From Chitinimonas sp. BJB300 (GTDB taxonomy: Bacteria; Pseudomonadota; Gammaproteobacteria; Burkholderiales; Chitinimonadaceae): 36,924 nucleotides of DNA. This document shows positions 1-7,808 of the stretch, piece by piece. The notes beneath the pieces were generated by a model. It was not told the origin of the DNA and ran no database searches. It saw only the letters and a list, made by a program, of their open reading frames with translations. Positions within the stretch are counted from its first letter, which is position 1, and every line of letters begins with the position of its first letter. Made by a program: the position numbers and the translations under genes. Where the stretch lies: assembly GCF_002735695.1 (NCBI RefSeq), contig NZ_PDZH01000039.1:1-36924 (forward strand), in the 5' to 3' direction.

Positions 1-91
1 CACCTACCATCGCCGACAAGCCCGTTGCTGTCGCCGCACCAAACGTGCTCAGCAAATAGTCGGTGTACAAATCGAGTTCTTTGTTCTTCAT
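1..91 (-). CDS. transposase N-terminus (partial, runs off the window)
   Basis: Reading leftward from an ATG at 89-91, the first 30 codons give MKNKELDLYTDYLLSTFGAA and continue with TATGLSAMVG without a stop to the window edge. I recognise this as the usual opening of IS4/IS701-like DDE transposases (the LYTDYL...FG..TATGLS pattern), but only from memory of the family. The catalytic domain lies outside the window, so I cannot tell whether the element is intact. It fits the accessory, IS-rich character of this end of the window. Confidence 0.5.
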   Translation of the reverse strand, partial: MKNKELDLYTDYLLSTFGAATATGLSAMVG

Positions 92-342
92 GGCGACAGG
101 TTATCGTATGCACTGCGTAACATCAGTAAATAAGGAAAAACGTTGAGATCGGCATTGTCTTTAGGATAAGTGGGTGCCAAATAAAAGAGGTGGCTATCAA
201 TGAATGGTAGTCACCAACTTTACCGAGTTTCCCTAGTTCCCGACCTTATCCCTCAACCGAGTGCTAAGTGCTAAACGATAAGGCTTGGTTTAAACGCCTA
301 TTCGCCCAGCTGGCTTAAATACGTAATGCTCGATTTCCCGAT
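92..342. other. intergenic, no gene seen
   Basis: No credible coding frame lies between the transposase start and the toxin stop codon. The stretch would hold the terminal inverted repeat and promoter of the transposase and the 3' untranslated end of the toxin gene. I could not identify a convincing hairpin terminator or a defined IS end. Confidence 0.5.
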
Positions 343-2247
343 TTAATTGGGGCGTTGAACATAGGGCTTCCAGGATTTGTTGGCAGGCGTGGTTTCATGC
401 GACATATCCATTAGCGCAATAGCCGCGACATTATTATCAGTTGACATAATGGTGACGCGTTTTTCTACAGCTTCGTTAACAAGTAGGTTTTTATCAGATG
501 TTGTACCCCCCCATGACCATTCTTGGAACCCGCTTGGATCACATGCCTTGGTTACTAGCTGATTTTCATTGGCACTATCACCCACACTTAAACACAGCCG
601 GGGATTTTCAAACGATATGTATTCGTTGTTTGAACCGAGCCCCCATAATTGCGAAATGCTGTTGTTGCACTTTTCACCAACTACTTGGTTATTCTCACCT
701 TTCATGGTCAGGCAAAATAATTCTCTATTGCGATAGGCCTTTAAATGAACAGGCACTTCGGATAAGAAATAGGGAGAATTCCAATCAATAGTGATTTGAT
801 CGCTTAACGATATATTGTGAAAGTCAGCATAGTGAGGCAGACCATCCACGAAAGGCGAAACATAAGTATAAGCCATACCTACCTCAGCACTTGAGGATAC
901 ATTGAATGTAGATTTATTCTTTTTATTCAATGGGGCAAGATAAGTAGCGATATAGCCAGGAATAAAATTCGCATAAGACATAGCAGTGAAAAGTTGCCCT
1001 TTGACTGGCCAAGCGCCTCGGCCTACATCAGACTTTTCATTGAGCAAGTTAGGAATGCTACTCTTTTCCCACTTGATATCAAAACGTTTACCTGACGTGC
1101 TATTGATTACTTTATATTCGTTTGTTTTGTAAGATAAACTTACTTGGTGCTGTCTTCGGTTTACACTATTTGAATGCAAGCCTACTTTGGGGCCTTGACT
1201 GCCAATTTCAAGATTGCCCGAAAATCCTTCCTCAACAGATATAATTGAAGTCTCTGTAATCTGTGTCTCTGGATTGCTATTGTGTGGGAGATGATCGATT
1301 AAAGAAATGTCACTGTCGCTAGGTACTATGCTGGTTGTGTATTGGTTAACAAAGGGGCCAAAGCGTGTATTCCTCTTTGTATTGGCGGTGAGGCTTGTAT
1401 TCGTTGATCCCTGGTTTGAGGCTATATGCCAGCCGGCACTGCTCAGGCCGCTTAACCCTGTGCCTATACGTACAATTTTTCCTTCAGGTGTTGCAGCTGT
1501 ACCAGAAATATTTTTTGAGGGAATATAGTCCAGCCTAATCTGAGTATTATAGGAAGCAGCACCGCTACAAGGGTCGAGTGAGCCATCCAGGTACATCTGT
1601 CCACCCCAAGTGCCTCGCTTTACTTCCTTTTTTACAGGGCAGGATAAATTTTCATGAAGGAAGTTAAGGTATATTGTTTTGCCGATTTGATAGTTTTCAG
1701 TACTTCTTTTTTTACGTTTTGCTGGACCTGTAGACAAAGCGATAATCAGGGAGTTTGGTATTTTATATTCATTACGACCGTTCGGGCTGACTGCATAGTA
1801 GTGAATGCTGTTGTTGATTTTCTTTATTAATAGAAGTGATTTTTTTAATTCTATCCCATTTAATCTTGAGGTAAACCTATCGGTGATAGTATTGGACAAA
1901 GCTTGTGTTTCATCCAGTACCACAATCACATCCTGACTGAGTTTTTCGTTTATCTGTTGCATTACGCTTTCAAATGAAATTTTATTCAAATGACTTATGT
2001 TGTAGTAAGCAAGCTGAAAGTTTTCAGCTGAAAAAGGACTTTTTTCTGTATGTGCCTTGAATTTATCTAGTACTTGTTGGCCTGTTGAGGATGGGAAACC
2101 ATATTCAACGATTTGATTGGATGCAGGTAAGTCTGATGGGTTATCATTAATCGGCTGCGCCAACACATTCTGACTAAAAGCAGTAATCAAACCGACATAG
2201 CCGACGTATTTCATGCTTACAAGATTACGTTTGTATGATTTCATCAT
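343..2247 (-). CDS. secreted pore-forming cytolysin, VCC/leukocidin-like, with pro-domain and ricin-type lectin region
   Basis: The protein has 634 residues from the ATG at 2245-2247, chosen because GGAG lies 5 nt upstream; a longer reading uses GTG at 2277. Residues 1-30 form a Sec signal peptide ending NVLA. Residues 31-181 look like an N-terminal pro-region ending in a polybasic R178-K-K-R181 before Ser182. The middle (about 182-500) has the pattern of the leukocidin/hemolysin beta-barrel family, with YANFIPGYIATYLAP and a late ITIDWNSPYF segment. Residues 505-580 contain Cys pairs and the QxW-type motifs QLW (533-535) and QEW (575-577) of a ricin-like beta-trefoil lectin. This order matches Vibrio cholerae cytolysin and V. 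vulnificus hemolysin: an inactive secreted protoxin cleaved to release the oligomerising pore former. The family is recognised by eye, not by alignment. The gene is visibly AT-richer than the metabolic genes, suggesting transfer. It stands alone. Confidence 0.65.
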   Translation of the reverse strand: MMKSYKRNLVSMKYVGYVGLITAFSQNVLAQPINDNPSDLPASNQIVEYGFPSSTGQQVLDKFKAHTEKSPFSAENFQLAYYNISHLNKISFESVMQQINEKLSQDVIVVLDETQALSNTITDRFTSRLNGIELKKSLLLIKKINNSIHYYAVSPNGRNEYKIPNSLIIALSTGPAKRKKRSTENYQIGKTIYLNFLHENLSCPVKKEVKRGTWGGQMYLDGSLDPCSGAASYNTQIRLDYIPSKNISGTAATPEGKIVRIGTGLSGLSSAGWHIASNQGSTNTSLTANTKRNTRFGPFVNQYTTSIVPSDSDISLIDHLPHNSNPETQITETSIISVEEGFSGNLEIGSQGPKVGLHSNSVNRRQHQVSLSYKTNEYKVINSTSGKRFDIKWEKSSIPNLLNEKSDVGRGAWPVKGQLFTAMSYANFIPGYIATYLAPLNKKNKSTFNVSSSAEVGMAYTYVSPFVDGLPHYADFHNISLSDQITIDWNSPYFLSEVPVHLKAYRNRELFCLTMKGENNQVVGEKCNNSISQLWGLGSNNEYISFENPRLCLSVGDSANENQLVTKACDPSGFQEWSWGGTTSDKNLLVNEAVEKRVTIMSTDNNVAAIALMDMSHETTPANKSWKPYVQRPN

Positions 2248-2791
2248 AAATTCTCCAGTGATGTTGAAAATAAGCACAAGCTTATGTTCACACGAGTATT
2301 TACTTAACGCAAATATATTATGCGCTGCTACAAGCGGATGGCAGCCATTTATACTTAAGGGATGAGGGATGGTTATGCTTATTGGGTAAGCGGAAGTTGG
2401 GCTTAGTGAGGTTAATGGACTGCCTAATTACAAGGCTGAGTAGATCAGCTAATTTCCAGCTCAGTAACTGCTGCGCAACTTCAGGTTAAAGAGAATATGC
2501 TTGTTCAGCATTAACTTCGGCTTGTAAGGGATTGATATTTTTAGCAGCATTTAAATGCACGAATGCGATTGTTTTATGAATAATTAGCCTTCTATTGCAT
2601 AGTACAGTAACCATAATGCATACCACCCAGTAGTAAGTAGACGAACCGTACAAATTTATGGGTATTTAAGAATTGAATTGGGCTTTTTGTTTTTATTCAA
2701 TATATTCCCTATTTATGTCAAGAATGAATACATTGTCACAAGCGGGTTCTTGCCCCTTTTCGTCTTATCTTCGTAACTATTCAGCTACCCC
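2248..2791. other. AT-rich intergenic region upstream of the cytolysin
   Basis: This stretch of about 540 bp has no credible gene. It must carry the promoter of the leftward cytolysin gene. On the minus strand a TAATAT-like -10 candidate occurs near 2315-2325, but I see no good -35 partner, so I do not call a promoter. A 75-codon open frame at 2673-2900 on the plus strand overlaps the IS66 remnant and has no family resemblance. Confidence 0.45.
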
Positions 2792-3361
2792 TCATCCAGC
2801 AGCAGGCACCAGTGATGGAGCAGGGGTGTTACCCAGCTTTGCGTTCAGAGCCCGTTGCAGGAATTCGAACAACTCGATGCCCTGCCGGCGGCAGGTGTAG
2901 GCCGCTGCAAAGACACGCTCAACGAAGCGTAGGCCTCAACCTGAACGGGTGACATAGGAGATCTTGCGCCGCAGCACCACCCCCCGCAGGGCCCGTTCTG
3001 CCAAGTTGTTCGTGGGCGGAATGCGCGGGTCGTCCAGAAAGCGCCACAAGGCCGACCACAGCGCCAGCAGATTGCGGCAGGTGCCCGCCGTCTTGCGACA
3101 GCCGCCTGGTTCCGTCCCCAACTGCAGCTGCCGCTTTAGCCGTTTTTGTAGCGGAGCGAAGGCGGCCGCCGATTTACCTTGTTCGCGCCAGCGAAACAGT
3201 ACGTACCCTCCTTGCAGTAAGCGGCTACCCAGTCGACCCGTCTCGCCTGACCGGCCAGCGATGCGCGCGAAGTCTCGCAGCAGATGCGCCCAGCAGACTT
3301 GCCGCCGGTGCGGGTCGACCCAGTGATAGCCAGCGTAGCGATCGCTCACCAGCACGCCGAA
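2792..3361 (-). pseudogene. IS66-family transposase TnpC, C-terminal part, with nonsense codon
   Basis: The leftward frame reads VLVSDRYAGYHWVD, QVCWAHLLRDF and TNNLAERALRGVVLRRKI, which are signatures of the IS66 transposase catalytic core and C-terminus. The frame is stopped by TGA at 2936-2938. Continuing in the same frame gives GLRFVERVFAAAYTCRRQG and then IELFEFLQRALNAKLG, ending at TGA 2792-2794. This is the normal IS66 tail, so the stop is a nonsense mutation inside the gene. The N-terminal half lies beyond an IS3-family insertion (3811-4167), and roughly the middle third of the protein is missing. The gene is clearly dead. Confidence 0.85.
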
Positions 3362-3810
3362 TCGTGGATTGGCGGGTCAGCCGCAGCATGCGGACCGATT
3401 TCGTGCTGGATGCGCTGGAGCAAGCCCTCTACGCCCGTCAACCTAAACAGCAGGATGGCCTGATCCACCATTCAGAACGTGGATCGCAATACTTGTCGAT
3501 CCGCTACACGGAGCGACTGTCCGAAGCCGGTATTGAGCCCTCGGTTGGAAGCCGTGGTGACAGTGACGACAATGCGCTCGCTGAAACCATAAACGGTTTG
3601 TACAAGGCCGAGGTCATTCACCGGCTAGGCCCGTGGAAAACCGGAGAAGCGGTGGAGCTGGCTACGTTGGAATGGGTGGCATGGTTTAACCACCACCGCC
3701 TGCTAGAATCCATTGGTTATATCCCGCCAGCAGAAGCTGAGGCAAACTATTACCAGCAACTCGCTAAAACACTTTAACGAAATACCCTCCTCAAAACCCG
3801 GGGCGGTTCA
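3356..3810 (+). mobile_element. 5'-truncated IS3-family element inside IS66
   Basis: This fragment of about 455 bp carries the end of an IS3-family transposase. Its right end reads cccggggcggttca (inverted: TGAACCGCCCCGGG), which looks like an IS3-family terminal inverted repeat, and IS66 sequence resumes directly at 3811. The left end is missing: transposase coding sequence starts abruptly at the junction with IS66 near 3356-3362. The simplest history is insertion of a full IS3 element into IS66 tnpC, then a deletion removing both the left part of IS3 and the middle of IS66. Confidence 0.75.
3358..3777 (+). pseudogene. IS3-family transposase OrfB, C-terminal fragment
   Basis: The frame runs RIVDWRVSRSMRTDFVLDAL, then HHSERGSQYLSIRYTERL, GDSDDNALAETINGLYKAE and EWVAWFNHHRLLESIGY, to a stop at 3775-3777. 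This is the C-terminal half of the rve integrase core of IS3-family OrfB. It retains the second catalytic Asp region (HSERGSQY, where the usual form is HSDRGSQY) and the E of NALAETING. The N-terminal half with the HTH and first catalytic Asp is absent, so no active transposase can be made. There is no start codon with a ribosome site. Confidence 0.85.
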
Positions 3811-4167
3811 GGTCTTACGGCCATCGACGATCACCACGCCGCCGCCGCCGCCGCAGTCGCAGGCTAGCGGGGGCGGGCAGTCAACGATCCGGTCCAACTG
3901 TGCCGTGGGCAACGGCACCCGGTAACTGCCTTTGTGGCCCGGCTGAGCCCCCCGTGGATTGGCTGAGGCGGGCCGCTGCCGCTTGCCAGCACCCGGCCCA
4001 TCGCTCGAGGGCGGCTTGGACGAGGTGCGCGAGTCGAGCTTGAGTCGCTCTTCCAGTTCAGCCAGGCGAGTCAGCAACTGCTGTAGGGTCGCGCCTTGCT
4101 GCCGGATGAGTGCGTGGCACGCCTCAAGCGTGACTGGCAGGGTAGTGGCGGGTTCGGGAGTGGTCAT
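3811..4167 (-). pseudogene. IS66-family transposase TnpC, N-terminal part
   Basis: From ATG 4165-4167 the frame reads MTTPEPATTLPVTLEACHAL. It continues with a coiled-coil QQLLTRLAELEERLKLDSRTSSKPPSSDG and a Cys-containing GCDCGGGGG-type zinc segment. This is the standard N-terminal architecture of IS66 TnpC (leucine-rich helix, then the SSKPPSSDG linker). Homology stops at the IS3 junction at 3811. Together with 2792-3361 it is one broken transposase. The accessory IS66 genes tnpA and tnpB are not seen next to it. Confidence 0.8.
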
Positions 4168-4324
4168 TGGGGGGCGGTATACCACTTAGGCAATAAGTTG
4201 AAAAGGTGGGGGAGGCTGAATACTTACGATTGCACAGCATCGGCACTGTGGGCGAGAAACGTAGCCGCCAACGTAGCGCCATGATCATTTATGGAATGGT
4301 GAAAGGCTGGGGAATGGCGCGGAC

Positions 4325-4361
4325 AAAACAAAAAGCCCAACGTTTGCTGGGCTTTTTGTTT
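4325..4361 (-). terminator. intrinsic terminator of tRNA-Asn copy 1
   Basis: A near-perfect palindrome, AAAAAGCCCA, short loop, TGGGCTTTTT, sits immediately downstream (leftward) of the tRNA. It has A and T tracts on both sides, so it can work in either direction. Confidence 0.85.
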
Positions 4362-4366
4362 ACATC

Positions 4367-4442
4367 TGGCTCCTCGACCTGGGCTCGAACCAGGGACCTA
4401 CGGATTAACAGTCCGGCGCTCTACCGACTGAGCTATCGAGGA
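4367..4442 (-). tRNA. tRNA-Asn (GTT), copy 1
   Basis: The minus strand reads TCCTCGATAGCTCAGTCGGT, then an anticodon arm GGACTGTTAATCC with anticodon GTT, the T arm GGTTCGAGCC and a closing acceptor strand TCGAGGA. Discriminator G and CCA are encoded (CCA at 4367-4369). The acceptor stem pairs fully, and the A box (TAGCTCAGTCGGTAGAGC) and B box are standard. It lies about 200 bp from an identical copy, and each copy has its own promoter and terminator. Confidence 0.97.
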
Positions 4443-4452
4443 AAGGACGCGC

Positions 4453-4481
4453 AAGATACCGGTAGCGGCGAGACTTGTCAA
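4453..4481 (-). promoter_or_regulatory. sigma70 promoter of tRNA-Asn copy 1
   Basis: On the minus strand TTGACA (4476-4481) and TATCTT (4453-4458) are separated by exactly 17 bp. The -10 box ends 10 nt before the mature tRNA 5' end at 4442. The second copy has the same arrangement. Confidence 0.85.
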
Positions 4482-4524
4482 AGCTTGTGGCTAAGTATTT
4501 TTGATAGGGCCAAGGAAATCGTGC

Positions 4525-4562
4525 AAAACAAAAAGCCCAGCGTTTGCTGGGCTTTTTGTTTA
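4525..4562 (-). terminator. intrinsic terminator of tRNA-Asn copy 2
   Basis: AAAACAAAAAGCCCAGC, loop GTTT, and the pairing arm GCTGGGCTTTTTGTTT lie just downstream of the second tRNA. It matches the terminator of copy 1 except for one base. Confidence 0.87.
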
Positions 4563-4566
4563 CGTC

Positions 4567-4642
4567 TGGCTCCTCGACCTGGGCTCGAACCAGGGACCTA
4601 CGGATTAACAGTCCGGCGCTCTACCGACTGAGCTATCGAGGA
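4567..4642 (-). tRNA. tRNA-Asn (GTT), copy 2
   Basis: This copy is identical over the whole tRNA to 4367-4442, with anticodon GTT and CCA encoded at 4567-4569. The duplication unit of about 200 bp includes promoter, tRNA and terminator. Sequence between the units has diverged, so the duplication is not recent or the spacer is not constrained. Confidence 0.97.
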
Positions 4643-4652
4643 AAGGACGCGC

Positions 4653-4681
4653 AAGATACCGGCCGCTCGCGGATTTGTCAA
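4653..4681 (-). promoter_or_regulatory. sigma70 promoter of tRNA-Asn copy 2
   Basis: TTGACA (4676-4681), 17-bp spacer, TATCTT (4653-4658) on the minus strand, at the same distance from the tRNA as in copy 1. The spacer sequence differs between copies while both hexamers are conserved, which supports function. Confidence 0.87.
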
Positions 4682-4735
4682 AGATTCTGGCACGTATTTT
4701 GTCAGCGGATGCGCCAAGCCAGTGTTTTAACAGGG

Positions 4736-6109
4736 TTAGACGTAACTGGGACCGGTGAGTTCGGCCAGTGCTTGGCCCAGGATAGTGAGGAGTTTTTCTA
4801 CATCTTGCGTGGTGGTATCCGGGCAAACCAGCAACATATTATGGAAAGGAGTGATGAGTACGCCGCGGTTAAGCAGATAGAGATGCAGAGCGTGTTCCAG
4901 CTCATGGTCCATGGCTAGCGATGCTTCGGTCCCATTTTGAGGCGGTTGGGCGCAGAACTGGAATTCGGTGCGTGCACCTACCTGGCTGACGCACCATTCC
5001 AAACCATATTGCTTGATCAAGCCACGCAGGCCCGCCGCCAGTTGCGTAGCCAGGTTGATCATATGGGCATAGGCCGCGTCGGTCATGACACCTTCCAACG
5101 TGGCGCGAATAGCAGCCATCGCCAATGCATTGGCGGTGAGGGTGGTGCCAATGCCGGAATGGCCCGGGGGTGCGGCGGATTTGGCGGCTTGCATACGCTG
5201 CGCCAGCTCGGCACTAAAGCCATACACCGCGCACGGTATGCCGCCGCCAATGGGTTTGCCCAGCACGAAAAAGTCGGGCTCCAGACCATACGCCTTGGCG
5301 TAGCCGGCTGGCCCGGTGGAAATGGTGTGGGTTTCGTCGCACACCAAGAGGGAACCGGCCTCACGGATAAGCGAACATGCCGTTGCCCAGAAACCGGGCT
5401 GTGGCAACACCATGCCGATATTGGTCATGACGGGTTCAGCCAGCATGCAGGCAACATTGCCTTGCGCCAACGCCGCTTCCAAAGCAGCTAAATCGTTGAA
5501 CTCGACCACAACAGTATGGTCGTTCAAGTTGTAGGCTTGGCCCAGCAGGCTGTCCCGTTGGGTGGGCACCCCGTCAACCAGATCGACAAATACATCGTCA
5601 GCCGTGCCGTGGTAGCAACCATTGAAAACCAGCACTTTGGTACGACCGGTAACCGCGCGAGCCCAGCGGATGACGAAGCGGTTCGCATCGGTAGCCGTCA
5701 TGGCGAATTGCCAGAAGGGCAGGCCAAAGCGTTCAGCAAGCAGCTCGCCCACCCTGGCGGCATCCTCGCCGGGCAGCATGGTGGTGAAGCCAAGTTGAGA
5801 CTGGCGGTTGACTGCAGCGGCGACATCTTTGGGCGCATGGCCAAACATTGCACCGGTGTCACCCAGGCAGAAATCCACGTATTCATGCCCATCGGCATCG
5901 CGAAACCGCGCACCGCGGGCTTGCTCGACAAAGAGTGGGAAAGGGGTGCCCCAATCTGTCATCCAATGCAGTGGTACGCCATATAGCAGATGAGCATTGG
6001 TGCGTTGCGCCAATGCTTGTGAGAGGGGACGGGCCGCCGTATAGCGATCACGTTCGCGAGCTAGCAATGCGGCGAGGGGCGTAGGGTGAATGCCGGTGGG
6101 GTGAGCCAT
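4736..6109 (-). CDS. class III PLP-dependent aminotransferase (glutamate-1-semialdehyde aminomutase-like)
   Basis: This 457-residue protein belongs to the class III (ornithine/GSA) aminotransferase fold. Visible features are the cofactor-loop NGCYHGT (163-169), the PLP-binding aspartate in VCDETHT (257-263), and the Schiff-base lysine K285 in FVLGKPIGGGIP. Fold and chemistry are clear, but the substrate is not. It resembles the GSA-aminomutase branch, yet it is unlikely to be the haem-pathway HemL: it has an unusual N-terminus (MAHPTGIHPTPLAALLARER), and it sits directly downstream of a MocR-type regulator and opposite a beta-alanine aminotransferase. A role in catabolism of an amine or omega-amino acid is inferred. 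The gene follows the regulator on the same strand with a 130-bp gap, so co-transcription is possible. Confidence 0.85.
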   Translation of the reverse strand: MAHPTGIHPTPLAALLARERDRYTAARPLSQALAQRTNAHLLYGVPLHWMTDWGTPFPLFVEQARGARFRDADGHEYVDFCLGDTGAMFGHAPKDVAAAVNRQSQLGFTTMLPGEDAARVGELLAERFGLPFWQFAMTATDANRFVIRWARAVTGRTKVLVFNGCYHGTADDVFVDLVDGVPTQRDSLLGQAYNLNDHTVVVEFNDLAALEAALAQGNVACMLAEPVMTNIGMVLPQPGFWATACSLIREAGSLLVCDETHTISTGPAGYAKAYGLEPDFFVLGKPIGGGIPCAVYGFSAELAQRMQAAKSAAPPGHSGIGTTLTANALAMAAIRATLEGVMTDAAYAHMINLATQLAAGLRGLIKQYGLEWCVSQVGARTEFQFCAQPPQNGTEASLAMDHELEHALHLYLLNRGVLITPFHNMLLVCPDTTTQDVEKLLTILGQALAELTGPSYV

Positions 6110-6239
6110 GGTGTCCTCGATAGGGTGAAGCGAATCATCACGCCGTTTTTGAAATCCGCATCATTCTGCCAACCGGATACATGAGTGGTAAATGACTGTC
6201 GGGCTAGCAGTGGGGGGGCTACTGATCTGGCGTGTGGCT

Positions 6240-7622
6240 TTAGCGAACCGCTTGCCCTGCCAGCCAACCATAAAGTCGACTGTTATCCGCCCACGCGGCA
6301 TTGAAGCGGAAGTGACGGCTAGGGCTGCCCGCAGGGTGATAGAAATGGCCCGGTGCCAAGGCAATGCCAACGGTGGCGGCGGCGTTGGTCAGCTGGTCGG
6401 TATCAAGCCCGGCAGGTGCTTCGGCCCACAAAAACAAGCCACCGGAAGGTGGGTGGAAAATGGACCACCCTAGCTCGGTTAGTCGGCCGCATACCCTATG
6501 TTGCGCCTCGGCGAGCCTTTCGCGCAGCCGGTCGAGATGAGTACGGTGATGGCCATCTGTCAGCATGTTCAGCGCGGCGGATTCCATGATGGCGGAACCC
6601 GTAAGCCCTGCCGTCATCTTCAATTGGGTGGCTCGCGCTATGGTACGGGCATCGGCTGCCAGATAACCGACGCGCAGGGCGGGTGACAGCGTCTTGGAAA
6701 AGCTGCCCAGGTAGATCACCCGTTCGAGATTATCCAAGCCAGCAAGGTTGGGTATGGGTGTAGCCAACAGGTCGGCAAACGGGTCGTCTTCCACCACACG
6801 GAAGTTGTATTTATCGGCCAACTTCAGGATTTGATGCGCTGTAGTGGCCGTGGTGCTGGTGCCGGTGGGGTTATGCAGGGCGCTGTTGGTGAAGAAGGCG
6901 ACTGGCCTTTCGTGTTCAGCCAGTTGAGCCAGCACCGGTACATCTGGCCCGGTGGGAGTGCGTGGTACGCCGAACAATTTTGCGCCATGGCCGAGCAGGG
7001 CAGCGATGAGGGTGGAATAGCCAGGGTTGTCGATTAGGACTGTGTCGCCCGGCTGCACCAGCAAGCGAATCGCCAAATCGAGCCCTTGGCTCGCCCCATG
7101 AGTGAGGACGATCTGTTCTGCTGGTGCTTCGATACCACGTAATGCGAGCCGCCATTGTAGATGCTGGCGTAACTCGGGCAAGCCTTGCGGGTGGCCGTAG
7201 CGTGTTAAAACATCGCCTGATGCTTTGGCCAACTGGCGCAGCGCGGTACGCATGCCATATTCGTACAACCAATCAGGCGGCAACCAGCCACCACCGGCTT
7301 GTAGTTCCAACGCCCGGTCTTCATACACGCGGCTAAGTAACCAGGCCTCGTCCACCGGGGCACGTTGCGTTGGGGCAAGGGCTTTGCCTCGGGTGGCGAC
7401 AAAATAGCCCCGTGCCTTTTGCGATTGTATCCAGCCTGCCGCTACTAGCCGGTTGTAGGCTTCGGCTACGGTAAAGGGGCTTACCTTGGTCATCTGCGCC
7501 AAGCTGCGTACCGAGGGAAGCCGTGCGCCTTCACTGAGCACCCCGCGTTCTATCTTGGTGACGAGGCTGCCAACAATCTGTTCGGTGAGCGATATGGCTG
7601 CGTCGGAGTTTAGTTGGAGCAT
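6240..7622 (-). CDS. MocR/GabR-type transcriptional regulator (GntR wHTH fused to aminotransferase fold)
   Basis: The protein has 460 residues from the ATG at 7620-7622; a longer reading uses TTG at 7640. Residues 1-75 are a GntR winged helix-turn-helix (EGARLPSVRSLAQMTKVSPF, then TVAEAYNRLVAAGW). Residues 100-460 are a class I aminotransferase fold with HGASQGLDLA, NPTG-type HNPTG and the PLP lysine K310 in GSFSKTLSPALRVGY. MocR regulators use the aminotransferase domain to sense a PLP adduct with an amino acid or amine. It is transcribed away from the beta-alanine aminotransferase gene across a 186-bp intergenic region, the usual layout for a MocR regulator controlling its divergent neighbour. 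The downstream aminotransferase (4736-6109) may be in the same transcript. Confidence 0.9.
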   Translation of the reverse strand: MLQLNSDAAISLTEQIVGSLVTKIERGVLSEGARLPSVRSLAQMTKVSPFTVAEAYNRLVAAGWIQSQKARGYFVATRGKALAPTQRAPVDEAWLLSRVYEDRALELQAGGGWLPPDWLYEYGMRTALRQLAKASGDVLTRYGHPQGLPELRQHLQWRLALRGIEAPAEQIVLTHGASQGLDLAIRLLVQPGDTVLIDNPGYSTLIAALLGHGAKLFGVPRTPTGPDVPVLAQLAEHERPVAFFTNSALHNPTGTSTTATTAHQILKLADKYNFRVVEDDPFADLLATPIPNLAGLDNLERVIYLGSFSKTLSPALRVGYLAADARTIARATQLKMTAGLTGSAIMESAALNMLTDGHHRTHLDRLRERLAEAQHRVCGRLTELGWSIFHPPSGGLFLWAEAPAGLDTDQLTNAAATVGIALAPGHFYHPAGSPSRHFRFNAAWADNSRLYGWLAGQAVR

Positions 7623-7808
7623 GGTAAGCGGCACTCGCAAACTGTACTGCCTGTTGGGTCAATACATCTTGTGACCTTGAGGCGGGCTTTGTATATGGCG
7701 ATATGGCTTATCGCGGGCAGATACTGCGGGCATTCCGGTGGTGCGCCAGCCAGCAAACCCAGTACACCGCCAATACAGATCATTACACTTTCTGCCATGG
7801 AGACCAAG
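7623..7808. promoter_or_regulatory. divergent control region with tandem ATATGGC repeats
   Basis: This 186-bp region separates the MocR gene from the beta-alanine aminotransferase. It contains a direct repeat ATATGGC at 7693-7699 and 7701-7707 (8-bp period). MocR/GabR proteins typically bind direct repeats in such divergent regions, so this is a candidate operator by position only. I found no clear -35/-10 pair. Confidence 0.35.

Noticed and set aside
2673-2900. 75-codon open frame on the plus strand
   Set aside because: It partly overlaps the IS66 C-terminus in antisense, and the rest is AT-rich non-coding sequence.
4206-4918. Open frames overlapping the tRNA genes
   Set aside because: They repeat the same peptide (TWARTRDLRINSPALYRLSY) because they read through the antisense of the two tRNA-Asn copies, a well-known artefact.
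4736-6109. Assignment as hemL (haem biosynthesis)
   Set aside because: The fold matches GSA aminomutase, but the unusual N-terminus and the MocR/aminotransferase context argue for a catabolic enzyme. I leave the substrate open.
7614-7808. N-terminal extension of the beta-alanine aminotransferase frame
   Set aside because: It overlaps the divergent MocR start region and has no family match. ATG 7809 with GGAG gives the family length.
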